Source: an uncultured Prevotellaceae bacterium (lineage in GTDB: Bacteria > Bacteroidota > Bacteroidia > Bacteroidales > Bacteroidaceae). Taken from it: a stretch of DNA of 32,807 nucleotides. Below the pieces are notes generated by a model that saw only the letters and a program-made list of their open reading frames with translations, had not been told where the DNA came from and searched no databases. The position numbers and the translations under genes are program-made. This document shows positions 9,737 through 17,880 of the stretch, piece by piece. Where the stretch lies: NCBI GenBank assembly GCA_947166655.1, contig CAMVFC010000029.1, positions 1 to 32,807 on the forward strand, written 5' to 3'. The first letter of the stretch is position 1, and the number at the start of each line of letters is the position of its first letter.

Positions 9737-10765
9737 ATGGGCGTATTTATTAAACAAGACAATCAATGGGTTTTATGTAAAGAAATCAAAGAGGGTGGTT
9801 CCACCAATGATGACCTTCAGGCATTAGGATATGAACACAATCAGTTCTATAGTTATACAAACTATAATCACCCAAGTGATTATGGTGATGATAGTGATGA
9901 CATATTATCTGTTTGTCTTAAGGTAATGACTGAGGATATTATATGTGTCATAGCAAGCCCTGGTAGGAAAACATTGACAGAATCAGAGGTTCGCTATTAT
10001 ATGCAAGACTTTGATTTCTCGCATGATTATAGCCGTTTTTCTATGGAATACGATTTGGATAGTGCTATTGCTGAACATAATTTCACTATTCAATTTGTGG
10101 CCGATGCTCTGGGGCTTTCATATTCGCCTGATGATAAAGTTTTGCATAGTAGCAGATTTAACTACAACTTCTTTTTCGAGGGAGGATTTCTGACTGGATA
10201 TGAAATTTCAGACGGTTACAATAGAGAGGCTCATGAGATGAAAGACCAAGGCTCTTGGATATACAAGCTCATCGAGTCGCACGCTATAAACTTTCATGGA
10301 TCTAACGATGATGCTGTTGTCAAGGAAATCAATATACAAGCTCGTGCTTTTCAAAATTTGCCTGGTGGAATAACAAATCAGTTTAAAGATGATTTTAAAA
10401 ATGCAGACGGCTCATACAATTTTGAGATGCTGTTAATTGCAAAATATCAAGGAACAGAGTACGAGGCTGGTATCAACTATGAAGATTGCAAATGCATCTG
10501 CCACCAAGAATTGAAGTTCGAGGGCAACGCCGAAGAGGGGCTGGACAAACTTTTAAAATATCGATATAGAGATTACGTTTTGACTTTTGACGAAAAGGGC
10601 CAGTTCATTTCATGTGAATATAGTCAACAACGAACTAATATGTCATCAAACGACACAAGCAATAATAGTACAAATCCATCATCAAGTTCGGGATGTATGA
10701 TAACTTTATTGCTTATGGTAACAGGTCTGTTATCGTTGATATCCGTTGTCTTTTTCATTGTTTAG
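9737..10765 (+). CDS. Hypothetical tail-anchored protein
   Basis: A 342-aa protein of no family I recognise. The N-terminal ~300 residues look soluble, acidic and aromatic-rich (for example SYTNYNHPSDYGDDSDD near residues 38-55), without signal peptide or known catalytic motif. Two cysteines occur in a CKCIC cluster near residue 253. Residues ~300-318 are a Ser/Asn/Thr-rich low-complexity linker, and ~319-341 form a single hydrophobic helix at the very C-terminus, the layout of a tail-anchored membrane protein with a cytoplasmic body. The gene is visibly AT-richer than mutS2 and the flanking core genes, which suggests acquisition. Its leader is A-rich without a clear Shine-Dalgarno. Upstream is the structured RNA candidate; downstream, convergent, is the DUF1016/xre operon. 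Function not inferable from sequence. Confidence 0.75.
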   Translation: MGVFIKQDNQWVLCKEIKEGGSTNDDLQALGYEHNQFYSYTNYNHPSDYGDDSDDILSVCLKVMTEDIICVIASPGRKTLTESEVRYYMQDFDFSHDYSRFSMEYDLDSAIAEHNFTIQFVADALGLSYSPDDKVLHSSRFNYNFFFEGGFLTGYEISDGYNREAHEMKDQGSWIYKLIESHAINFHGSNDDAVVKEINIQARAFQNLPGGITNQFKDDFKNADGSYNFEMLLIAKYQGTEYEAGINYEDCKCICHQELKFEGNAEEGLDKLLKYRYRDYVLTFDEKGQFISCEYSQQRTNMSSNDTSNNSTNPSSSSGCMITLLLMVTGLLSLISVVFFIV

Positions 10766-10787
10766 GATATTACGCAATAATTAATCT

Positions 10788-10827
10788 GAATGTAAGACAG
10801 GGGACGGAATTGCCCCCTGTCACATTC
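10788..10827. repeat. Long imperfect hairpin after the tail-anchored gene
   Basis: GAATGT (10788-10793) plus GACAGGGG (10796-10803) pair with CCCCTGTC (10814-10821) plus ACATTC (10822-10827), with only an AA bulge. It lies 22 bp past the stop of the 9737 gene and could act as its terminator, though only a weak T-rich tail follows. It could also be a REP-like palindrome. Confidence 0.55.
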
Positions 10828-10958
10828 TTTAACGCAATCTCCCTAGTTACTGTTATGTATCGTCTGAGATTTCTTACTATCCCCGTTCCTTACCCCATAA
10901 TGGGTTTTCTCATGCCTAATTTTTTACTTGCTATGTAAATTGACCCTATCAAGTCTCT

Positions 10959-10992
10959 AAAAAAGGTCGTCTGACATCTCTCAAACGACCTT
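10959..10992 (-). terminator. Intrinsic terminator of the xre-DUF1016 operon
   Basis: On the minus strand AAGGTCGT pairs with ACGACCTT, and an inner TGA/TCA pairing extends the stem. Six T follow. It lies about 30 bp past the stop of the nuclease gene. Confidence 0.8.
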
Positions 10993-11024
10993 CTATTGCC
11001 TTATTATAGACAATTGTGTTCCGC

Positions 11025-12290
11025 TCATTTCTTCGTATTCCCATTCTCTTGCATCAAGAATTTCCGAATCTTTTCTTTACTTGGCAACTGTAACTCATAT
11101 CGGGCAACAAATAGTTGGGGGTCTGTGAATGGAGTAAGATATTCCACCATTTCCTGCCCATACGCTGTACATAGGAGCAGGCCTACAGGTGGATTGTCAT
11201 CGGGTTGCATATAGTGCTTGCGATAATACTCAATGTACATATTGAGTTGTGCAACATCTGCATAGTCCAGCCTATGGGCTTTGAGCTCCACGATGCAATG
11301 GCATTTCAAAATTCGATGATAGAACACCAAGTCTGCCTTGTAATAACGGTCGTCTATCAATAACCTCTTCTGCTCTTCTTCAAGGCAGAAACCCATGCCC
11401 AATTCCATGATGAAATCTTTCAGATGGCTTACAATTGCTGCTTCCAAATCATTCTCATCTATTGCATCTCTGGAAGAAAGGCCAAGGAATTCAAAGTAAT
11501 AAGGGGATTTGACATCCTGCTCAAAGGTTGGTCGCTCGGCTGTTCCATTTATCTTTTTGCTGAGCAATTCAGGCTTCTTGCTCCATCCGCTACGGGCATA
11601 GTAGTTGGTGTCAATCTGTCGCTGTAATTCTCTTACGCTCCAAGGTCCACGCATTGCCTCAATAGCGTAGAATGCTCGCTGCATTGAGTCTTCGACATGA
11701 AGAAGTTGAACAATATGTGTGAAAGAAAGTCGGTCGAACAAAGCTTGTGGAACAGTTTTTACACTCCCATCAGACAAACTCATGGCAAAGCCATCGGGAG
11801 AAATCCCTGTAACAATCAACGAATCTTGTGTCTCTGCAAATTTAGCAGTCAGCGACTGCTGTTTTCCTTCGTCTCGCAATTCAGCAATCAGTGACTGCTG
11901 AATCTGCGGGGGAAGAAATGTTATTGGGGAAGACTCCACCGTTTCCTCACCAAAACGTTCAAAAAGATAGTTGGCGATAGTGGGGCGCAGTTCTGGATAA
12001 AGCGTGTAAAACAGGCGGTAGCTGCGTAAGTTTGTGGCACTATAACTTTTACCACCTAAGCGTTTTGAAAGTTTCTGAAGAAGACCTTCACCATATTTGG
12101 CCCTGTCTTTTCCATGCTGCTCATATTCTACTATATAATAGCCAGTCAACCATGCTTTTGTTGTTATATTACGATTGATGACAACATGGGCATCTTGTTG
12201 CAATGCCTCTCCAACACTCTTTATATGAGAAACTAACGTCTCAAAGTTTTCAGAAAACTGATTTGCTGAATGCTTGATGATGTCTGCCAT
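11025..12290 (-). CDS. DUF1016 (YhcG-like) PD-(D/E)XK nuclease family protein
   Basis: The 421-aa protein has the two-domain YhcG/DUF1016 layout. The N-terminal domain (about 15-170) contains the typical YYIVEYEQHGKDRAKYG and LSKRLGGKSYSATNLRSYR segments. The C-terminal nuclease-like domain (about 265-405) contains D320 in KADLVFYHR and E335-L-K337 in IVELK, the PD-(D/E)XK pattern. The family is predicted to act on DNA and is often found in variable and defence-related regions; its substrate is not settled to my knowledge. It starts 4 bp after the stop of an Xre regulator, so both are co-transcribed, and ends at an intrinsic terminator. Setting near tRNA genes and repeats suggests an accessory operon. 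The family is confident, the biological role is not. Confidence 0.88.
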   Translation of the reverse strand: MADIIKHSANQFSENFETLVSHIKSVGEALQQDAHVVINRNITTKAWLTGYYIVEYEQHGKDRAKYGEGLLQKLSKRLGGKSYSATNLRSYRLFYTLYPELRPTIANYLFERFGEETVESSPITFLPPQIQQSLIAELRDEGKQQSLTAKFAETQDSLIVTGISPDGFAMSLSDGSVKTVPQALFDRLSFTHIVQLLHVEDSMQRAFYAIEAMRGPWSVRELQRQIDTNYYARSGWSKKPELLSKKINGTAERPTFEQDVKSPYYFEFLGLSSRDAIDENDLEAAIVSHLKDFIMELGMGFCLEEEQKRLLIDDRYYKADLVFYHRILKCHCIVELKAHRLDYADVAQLNMYIEYYRKHYMQPDDNPPVGLLLCTAYGQEMVEYLTPFTDPQLFVARYELQLPSKEKIRKFLMQENGNTKK

Positions 12291-12294
12291 ACTT

Positions 12295-12495
12295 CTACTC
12301 CTTTCCTGTTATAAGCTCCCGTTTGTCAATATCGAGCAGCATGGCTATCTTGTCTAATGTGTACAGGTCTGGTTGAGACACATTGGTACACCACTTGCTC
12401 ACGGTAGCAGGATTCTTGCCCAATTCCTCTGCGAGCCACTTAGCAGTTCGCTTCTTCTCAACGAGCACAACTTTGATACGATTCAAATCTTTCAT
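12295..12495 (-). CDS. Xre-type helix-turn-helix regulator
   Basis: A 66-aa single-domain HTH_3 protein: MKDLNRIKVVLVEKKRTAKW, then LAEELGKNPATVSKWCTN (recognition helix region) and a DLYTLDKIAMLLDID end. I chose the ATG at 12495; a TTG at 12501 would add two residues. It is 4 bp upstream of the DUF1016 gene and probably represses or tunes this two-gene operon. Similar small Xre proteins accompany restriction and other accessory genes in Bacteroidetes, but the target cannot be read from the sequence. Confidence 0.88.
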   Translation of the reverse strand: MKDLNRIKVVLVEKKRTAKWLAEELGKNPATVSKWCTNVSQPDLYTLDKIAMLLDIDKRELITGKE

Positions 12496-12519
12496 TTGCA
12501 AATCTCTTTAATTTGAACG

Positions 12520-12527
12520 CAAAGATA
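12520..12527 (-). promoter_or_regulatory. -7 box for xre-DUF1016 operon
   Basis: TATCTTTG on the minus strand, 24 bp upstream of the xre ATG. No well-placed -33 TTTG is seen. Confidence 0.55.
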
Positions 12528-12749
12528 CACAAAACATTCGACAATATAAGAACATTCATTCAAAAAAGACATTTAAGGAAGTTTTTTTGAGATTATTATG
12601 AGATTTTATATCATATAGACTTCAAAAGCATAGAAACATCCAGAGTTATTCCTTGTAAGCGTTCCATCTTTTCCCATCCTCTCACCCTTTGGCCATTCGA
12701 TGATCAAAGGAGGAGGAGGTTCTGGCATCAGCTCCCGCCAAGGGCAAAG

Positions 12750-12785
12750 AAAAGAGGCTTCATCTTGATGATGAGCCTCTTTTTT
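12750..12785 (-). terminator. Terminator after the tRNA-Lys pair
   Basis: AAAAGAGGCT(T)CATC pairs with GATGAGCCTCTTTT around a 5-nt loop, with one bulged base. On the minus strand it follows the tRNA 3' end by about 5 bases and ends in a T-rich run. Confidence 0.85.
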
Positions 12786-12789
12786 CCTG

Positions 12790-12862
12790 TACGCCCTCAG
12801 GGGTTCGAACCCTGGACCCATTGATTAAGAGTCAATTGCTCTACCAACTGAGCTAAGGACGC
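12790..12862 (-). tRNA. tRNA-Lys (CUU), downstream copy
   Basis: A 73-nt cloverleaf on the minus strand: D-arm TAGCTCAGTTGGTAGAGCA, anticodon loop CTCTTAA giving CUU, and T-arm CAGGG-TTCGAAC-CCCTG. The acceptor stem includes two G-U pairs (1-72 and 4-69). CCA is not encoded. It lies 53 bp after an almost identical copy and before a strong terminator. Confidence 0.95.
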
Positions 12863-12915
12863 AACGTGCGAAGGTAAACCTTCTTATCAAGAATGCGACT
12901 TCTTTTCTAAAGAAG

Positions 12916-12988
12916 TACGCCCTCAGGGGCTCGAACCCTGGACCCATTGATTAAGAGTCAATTGCTCTACCAACTGAGCTAAGGACGC
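12916..12988 (-). tRNA. tRNA-Lys (CUU), upstream copy
   Basis: Same cloverleaf and CUU anticodon as the copy at 12790-12862, differing by a single base in the T-loop (TTCGAGC instead of TTCGAAC). CCA is not encoded. It is first in the tRNA pair and is preceded by a consensus promoter at 13013-13044. Confidence 0.95.
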
Positions 12989-13012
12989 ATGTCATTCTTG
13001 GTTTTGCGGGTG

Positions 13013-13044
13013 CAAAGGTAGGTCTTTTCTGCGAAACGGCCAAA
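13013..13044 (-). promoter_or_regulatory. Consensus promoter of the tRNA-Lys pair
   Basis: On the minus strand: TTTG (13041-13044), 20 bp, TACCTTTG (13013-13020), then 24 bp to the first tRNA base. This is a close match to the Bacteroidetes housekeeping promoter. Confidence 0.8.
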
Positions 13045-13064
13045 CTTTCGCCCCACTTTTTTGC

Positions 13065-14255
13065 TTATTTTATGATTTCGAGCTCGCGGAACACTTTCGA
13101 GAGCGCCTCTACGGACTCATCAACCTGCTCTTTCGTATGCGTAGCCATGAGAGCATAGCGTACAAGGGTGTCCTGAGGGGCACAAGCCGGCGGGATAACA
13201 GGGTTGATGAAGACTCCGGCATCAAACGCCAGCTTCGTGACGGCAAATGTTTTGTCGACATCGCGCACATAAAGAGGAATGATGGGGCTCTCCGTGTCGC
13301 CAATCTCAAAGCCTGCATCGCGGAAACGCTTGAGCGCATAGTTCGTCACGTCCCACAGTTTCTGAATACGTTCCGGCTCCTGCTGGATGATGTGCAGTGC
13401 CTCGCGTGCTGCAGCCGTGGCTGCCGGCGTGCAAGATGCCGAGAAAATATAGGTACGCGTGTGATGGCGAAGATAATTGATGATACTACTGTCGGCAGCA
13501 ATGAATCCGCCGATGCTGGCCAGGCTCTTGGAGAAGGTGCCCATGATGAGGTCCACGTCGGCCGTGACGCCAAAGTGATCGCAGACTCCTCGGCCTTGAC
13601 GACCGAAGACGCCCAAGCCATGAGCTTCGTCCACCATCACAGCCGTGCCGGGGTACTTCTTCTTGAGAGCGATGATTTCGGGCAGAGGTGCCAGGTCGCC
13701 TTCCATCGAAAAGACGCCATCCACCACGATAAGTTTCACGACATCTTCGGGGCAACGCTGCAACAGCGCTTCAAGCTCTGCCATGTCATTGTGCTTATAT
13801 TTCAGACGATGCGAGAAGCTGTTGCGGGCTCCGTCAACGATGCTGGCATGGTCGCGGTCGTCGCATATGATGTAGTCGTGACGATCGGTGAGCACACCAA
13901 GGACGCCACTATTCACCGTGAAACCCGTGGCAAAGCACATAGCCTCGTCCTTACCCACGAAAGTAGCAAGTTCTTTTTCCAACTGCACATGTAAATCCAA
14001 AGTGCCATTGAGGAAGCGCGAGCCGGCACAGCCGCTGCCGTACTTCTCCATCGCCTCAATACCTGCCTTGATGACACGCTCATCGCCCGTCAAGCCCGTG
14101 TAGGCATTGGAGCCGAACATCAGCACGCGATGTCCTTCCATGATGACCTCAGTACCCTGTTTGCCCTCAATCTCTCGGAAATAGGGATAGATACCCAACT
14201 CCTTATATTTCTGCGGGCGGTCGTACTGAGCCAGTCTGTCTTGTAATAATCCCAT
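13065..14255 (-). CDS. spt: Serine palmitoyltransferase (PLP-dependent acyl-CoA transferase)
   Basis: Condenses serine with a long-chain acyl-CoA or acyl-ACP to 3-ketosphinganine, the first step of bacterial sphingolipid synthesis. The 396-aa protein is a fold-type I alpha-oxoamine synthase. Visible sites are H136 (CDDRDHASIVDG), D199-E-A-H202 (cofactor and substrate contacts) and K243 in GTFSKSLASIGGF, the PLP lysine. The start MGLLQDRLAQYD and the FGSNAYTGLTGDERV block match the Bacteroides serine palmitoyltransferase as I remember it, which favours this over KBL or BioF. I therefore used ATG 14255; a frame extending upstream lacks family similarity. It is divergent from a lipid kinase. No terminator is obvious before the tRNA promoter downstream. 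Confidence 0.9.
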   Translation of the reverse strand: MGLLQDRLAQYDRPQKYKELGIYPYFREIEGKQGTEVIMEGHRVLMFGSNAYTGLTGDERVIKAGIEAMEKYGSGCAGSRFLNGTLDLHVQLEKELATFVGKDEAMCFATGFTVNSGVLGVLTDRHDYIICDDRDHASIVDGARNSFSHRLKYKHNDMAELEALLQRCPEDVVKLIVVDGVFSMEGDLAPLPEIIALKKKYPGTAVMVDEAHGLGVFGRQGRGVCDHFGVTADVDLIMGTFSKSLASIGGFIAADSSIINYLRHHTRTYIFSASCTPAATAAAREALHIIQQEPERIQKLWDVTNYALKRFRDAGFEIGDTESPIIPLYVRDVDKTFAVTKLAFDAGVFINPVIPPACAPQDTLVRYALMATHTKEQVDESVEALSKVFRELEIIK

Positions 14256-14296
14256 ATTTATAATTAGGTTTTTATCTTTCTGTTCAAAAAGCGGTG

Positions 14297-14304
14297 CAAA
14301 GGTA
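14297..14304 (-). promoter_or_regulatory. -7 box for spt
   Basis: TACCTTTG on the minus strand, 41 bp before the ATG at 14255. It supports that start, because an upstream start would overlap the promoter. No clear -33 element. Confidence 0.55.
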
Positions 14305-14410
14305 AGCATTATTTTTTGACTACGCCCCCTTTTGTACATAAAATCTGCAAAAATGTGCAAAATCTGCTTGAAAAAGGGGATGAAAAGGAGGGAATGGTGA
14401 ACTTTTATAG

Positions 14411-14418
14411 TACCTTTG
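14411..14418 (+). promoter_or_regulatory. -7 box directly before the lipid kinase gene
   Basis: TACCTTTG ends 7 bp before the ATG at 14426. Transcription from it would begin at or next to the start codon, implying a leaderless mRNA. Confidence 0.6.
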
Positions 14419-14425
14419 TACCGAT

Positions 14426-15439
14426 ATGACGAAGAAAAGACTACTGTTCATTGCGAATCCCATCTCGGGGACGCATGACAAACAGCCCATCATAGACGCA
14501 TTACCTCGCTTCCTTGACAACGAATGCTTCGAATGGTCCATCACGTGGACAGACCATCGAGGCCATGCTGCCGAGTTGGCACAGCAGGCCTCCGCAGACG
14601 GGATAGACGTGTGTGTAGCCATCGGCGGCGACGGCACTGTCAATGAGGTGGCACGCTCGCTCCGACATTCAGAGACAGCCCTTGCCATCATCCCGATGGG
14701 AAGCGGCAATGGACTGGCACGACACCTCCAGATTCCCATGGACCCCGAAGGCGCCCTGCGCGTACTGGCAGAGTGCCAGATTGAGGCTGTTGACTACGGA
14801 CTCATCAACGATATTCCATTCTTCTGCACCTGCGGCATGGGGTTCGATGCTTTCATCAGCGAAAAGTTTGCCGGAAGCGGCAAGCGCGGACTGATGACCT
14901 ACATAGAGAACACGCTGCGCGGAGGACTTTCTTACCAGCCCGAAACCTACGAGCTGGAAATCGACGGCTTCAAAGAACACTATAAAGCTTTCCTCATCGC
15001 CTGCGGCAATGCTTCCCAATATGGGAATAATTTCTACATTGCTCCTCAGGCGTCGATGAGTGACGGCCTGCTCGACGTCACCATTATTGAGCCGCTCAAT
15101 GTGCTGGAAGCGCCACAGTTGGTCATGCAGATGCTCAACAAGACGCTCGACACCAATTCGCACGTGCGCACGTTCCGATGCAAAGCGCTTCACGTACACC
15201 GCACACAATCGGGCGTCATCCACTATGACGGCGAACCTGCCGAGGCCGCCGAGGACATCGACATCCGCCTCATCCCTAAGGGTTTGCGCGTCGTCATTAA
15301 TAAGAATGCTGAAACGAACCGCCCACCGCTCGCTCATGCGATGCAGGAACTTTACGACCAGGTGACATCTGACATCAAGTCGCAGCAGCGCAAACTGTTG
15401 TCCATCAACAAGAACTTACTCGACCGCATACGTCGTTAA
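14426..15439 (+). CDS. Diacylglycerol/sphingoid-base kinase family protein
   Basis: A 337-aa lipid kinase with the DAGK catalytic fold: ANPISG near the N-terminus, GGDGTVNE (67-74, nucleotide binding) and GSGNGLAR (92-99), then the beta-sandwich domain with YGNNFYIAPQASMSDGLLDV. The family phosphorylates diacylglycerol, sphingosine-like bases or related lipids at the inner membrane face. Its place back to back with serine palmitoyltransferase makes a sphingoid base an attractive substrate, and I recall a report of a dihydrosphingosine kinase of this family in Porphyromonas gingivalis (not checked). The C-terminal ~45 residues are a charged helical extension. It begins a plus-strand run with ygiQ 36 bp downstream. 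Confidence 0.88.
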   Translation: MTKKRLLFIANPISGTHDKQPIIDALPRFLDNECFEWSITWTDHRGHAAELAQQASADGIDVCVAIGGDGTVNEVARSLRHSETALAIIPMGSGNGLARHLQIPMDPEGALRVLAECQIEAVDYGLINDIPFFCTCGMGFDAFISEKFAGSGKRGLMTYIENTLRGGLSYQPETYELEIDGFKEHYKAFLIACGNASQYGNNFYIAPQASMSDGLLDVTIIEPLNVLEAPQLVMQMLNKTLDTNSHVRTFRCKALHVHRTQSGVIHYDGEPAEAAEDIDIRLIPKGLRVVINKNAETNRPPLAHAMQELYDQVTSDIKSQQRKLLSINKNLLDRIRR

Positions 15440-15475
15440 GCGCACGTTCCCCCTTAACCCCACCCCTCCCCCACC

Positions 15476-17449
15476 ATGCCTCAGCTATCCGATTTTCTGC
15501 CCACGACCCGAAAGGAGATGGAGCTGCGCGGCTGGACGCAGGCCGACGTCATTCTGCTGTCCGCCGATGCTTACGTCGACCATCCTTCGTTCGGTGCGGC
15601 CGTAATCGGACGTCTTCTGGAAGATGAAGGCCTGCGGGTGGCCATCATCCCGCAGCCCGACTGGCACGGCGACTTACGTGATTTTCGCCGGTTAGGACGG
15701 CCACGGCTGTGGTTCGGCATCTCACCCGGATGCATGGACTCTATGGTGAACAAGTACACGGCCGCCCGACGGCTACGTTCTGAAGATGCCTACAGCCCCG
15801 ACGGACGCCACGACCTGCGGCCGGAGTACCCGACCATCGTCTATACGGAATGCGTGCGCCGCCTCTATCCCGACGTGCCAATCGTGCTCGGAGGAATCGA
15901 AGCATCGCTACGGCGGGTGGCACACTACGACTACTGGCAGCAACGCCTACGGCCCTCCCTGCTCCTGGATGCCGATGCGGATGCGATACTCTACGGAATG
16001 GGCGAACAGTCGACCGTGGAATTGGCAACACGCATGACGGCAGCCGTCGAGAGCGGACACCCACAACTCGCCTATGATTCCCAGACGGGCGAGGCGATGC
16101 TCACGAGGAAGGTTTTCCTCGAAGCCTTAGGCTGTACGACTTCTGACAGCATCATCCACAACGCTCCTATGCACCAGACGGTTACCCGCTATGCCACCGA
16201 GGCAGAAATTCCTTCAGGCATCGGTCCGGAAGACATCGTCCTGCACAGCTATGAAGACAGCCTACGCGAGCCGCGTCTTCACGCGGAGAACTTCCGCCAG
16301 CTGGAGCGGCAGAGCAACAGTTGGACGGCACACCGGCTGCTGCAGCAGGCACGAGGCCAGTGGGTCGTCGTCAATCCGCCCTACCCGCCCCTGACCACGG
16401 AACAGCTCGACCATGCGTTCGACCTGCCTTACACACGCTTGCCTCATCCCAAATACGAGGGCAAACGCATTCCGGCCTACGAGATGATTCGCTTCTCGGT
16501 CAATCTCCATCGAGGTTGTTTTGGCGGATGCGCCTTCTGCACCATATCCGTGCATCAAGGTAAATTCATCACCAACCGTTCCAAAGAAAGTATTTTACGC
16601 GAAGTAGAAGCCATCACGCATTTGCCAGGCTTCCGCGGAAACCTCTCCGACCTCGGAGGGCCGTCGGCCAACATGTACGCGATGAGAGGACGCAACCAGC
16701 AACTGTGCCAGCGGTGTCAGCGCCCCTCCTGCATCCACCCCAACGTATGCCCGAACCTGTGTGGAGACCATCGCCCCCTGCTCGACATCTATCGCAGCGT
16801 TGACTCGCTGCCCGGCATTAAGCACAGCTTCATCGGTAGCGGCGTTCGCTACGACCTGCTGCTGCATGACTGGCACGACGAGACCCTGAACCGAGCCGCC
16901 GAAGAATATACCCGCGAACTCATCTTGCATCATGTCAGCGGACGCCTTAAAGTGGCGCCCGAGCACACCTCTGACCGCGTGCTGCAACTGATGCGGAAGC
17001 CTTCCTTCAGCCTCTTCCATCAGTTCAAGGCGCTCTTCGACCGCATCAACCAGCAGGCACACCTCCGGCAGCAAATCATACCGTATTTCATCAGCTCACA
17101 CCCGGGGTGTCATCCAGAGGACATGGCAGAACTCGCAATTGAAACGAAACGACTGGACTTCCAGTTGGAGCAAGTGCAGGATTTCACTCCCACACCGCTC
17201 ACCACTGCCACAACGATGTGGGCCACGGGCTACGACCCCAACACGATGCGGCCGGTCTACGTGGCACGGACACCGGCTGAGAAACAAGCTCAGCGAATGT
17301 TCTTCTTCTGGTACAAGCCCGAAGAGCGGCGGCGCATCGAGAACGAACTCCGACGAATGGGACGTCCAGATCTCATCGGCCGACTCTTCGGATTAAACCT
17401 TTCCACAAAAACCAAGTCCAATATGAAATCAAAACCATACAGAAAATGA
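15476..17449 (+). CDS. YgiQ family radical SAM protein
   Basis: A 657-aa YgiQ-type radical SAM protein. An N-terminal B12-binding-like domain (about 1-200; YVDHPSFGAAVIGRLLE, GGIEASLRR) precedes the radical SAM core with C348-x3-C352-x2-C355 (RGCFGGCAFCTISVHQG), the [4Fe-4S]/SAM site. A second Cys cluster (CQRCQRPSCIHPNVCPNLC, about 400-425) could bind metal and is usual for YgiQ. KVAPEHTSDRVLQLM and the FTPTPLTTATTMWATGYDP block are also family-typical. The reaction of YgiQ is unknown to me. Its stop overlaps the next ATG (ATGA at 17446-17449), indicating translational coupling. Confidence 0.93.
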   Translation: MPQLSDFLPTTRKEMELRGWTQADVILLSADAYVDHPSFGAAVIGRLLEDEGLRVAIIPQPDWHGDLRDFRRLGRPRLWFGISPGCMDSMVNKYTAARRLRSEDAYSPDGRHDLRPEYPTIVYTECVRRLYPDVPIVLGGIEASLRRVAHYDYWQQRLRPSLLLDADADAILYGMGEQSTVELATRMTAAVESGHPQLAYDSQTGEAMLTRKVFLEALGCTTSDSIIHNAPMHQTVTRYATEAEIPSGIGPEDIVLHSYEDSLREPRLHAENFRQLERQSNSWTAHRLLQQARGQWVVVNPPYPPLTTEQLDHAFDLPYTRLPHPKYEGKRIPAYEMIRFSVNLHRGCFGGCAFCTISVHQGKFITNRSKESILREVEAITHLPGFRGNLSDLGGPSANMYAMRGRNQQLCQRCQRPSCIHPNVCPNLCGDHRPLLDIYRSVDSLPGIKHSFIGSGVRYDLLLHDWHDETLNRAAEEYTRELILHHVSGRLKVAPEHTSDRVLQLMRKPSFSLFHQFKALFDRINQQAHLRQQIIPYFISSHPGCHPEDMAELAIETKRLDFQLEQVQDFTPTPLTTATTMWATGYDPNTMRPVYVARTPAEKQAQRMFFFWYKPEERRRIENELRRMGRPDLIGRLFGLNLSTKTKSNMKSKPYRK

Positions 17450-17880
17450 AAAAATTCATCATCGCCCTGACCGCTATCATGTTGTTCACCACGGCAATCC
17501 CCTGTCAAGCTGCTTCGAAACTGGAGAAACGCTACGCCTACACGCTGAAGAAACTCAGGTTGGACAAAGCCACAGAAGCCAAGTTCGCTCCCGTGCTTAA
17601 AGCCTATCTCACCGAAAAGAAGGAAGCAAACAAAAAGTATGACGACCTGAAGGACAAATATAAGCAGGCAGAAAAAGCCGGCACGCTGACAGACGCACAA
17701 GCCACACAACTGCTCGATGCAAAATTCGAATGTGAGGTCAAGGAGACTGCAGTGAAGAAGAAATTCTACACCGAGTTTCTGAAAGTGCTCAAGCCCAAGA
17801 AAGCATATTATGCCTTCGATTTTTCCAACGACAAGATGTCGAAAATCGAAGGTGAGAGAAACGGCAAGGACGAAGACTGA
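17446..17880 (+). CDS. Small secreted helical protein, unknown function
   Basis: 144 aa. Residues 1-22 form a Sec signal peptide (KKFIIALTAIMLFTTAIPCQA, cleavage after CQA likely). The mature part is Lys/Glu-rich and predicted helical, with a coiled-coil-like stretch around 55-85 (KKEANKKYDDLKDKYKQAEKA). The overall pattern, a short periplasmic helical protein with an FAPVLKAYL segment, loosely recalls Spy/CpxP-like proteins, but I see no convincing LTxxQ motif, so no function is assigned. It overlaps ygiQ by 4 bp and the methionine sulfoxide reductase gene by 1 bp (TGATG), so all three are probably translated together. Confidence 0.8.
   Translation: MKKFIIALTAIMLFTTAIPCQAASKLEKRYAYTLKKLRLDKATEAKFAPVLKAYLTEKKEANKKYDDLKDKYKQAEKAGTLTDAQATQLLDAKFECEVKETAVKKKFYTEFLKVLKPKKAYYAFDFSNDKMSKIEGERNGKDED

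Noticed and set aside
10693..10938. 81-codon frame after the tail-anchored gene
   Set aside because: Overlaps the end of that gene and includes the hairpin at 10788-10827; low plausibility as a protein.
12606..12821. 71-codon frame near the tRNA genes
   Set aside because: Overlaps the terminator and the 3' part of tRNA-Lys; no family features.
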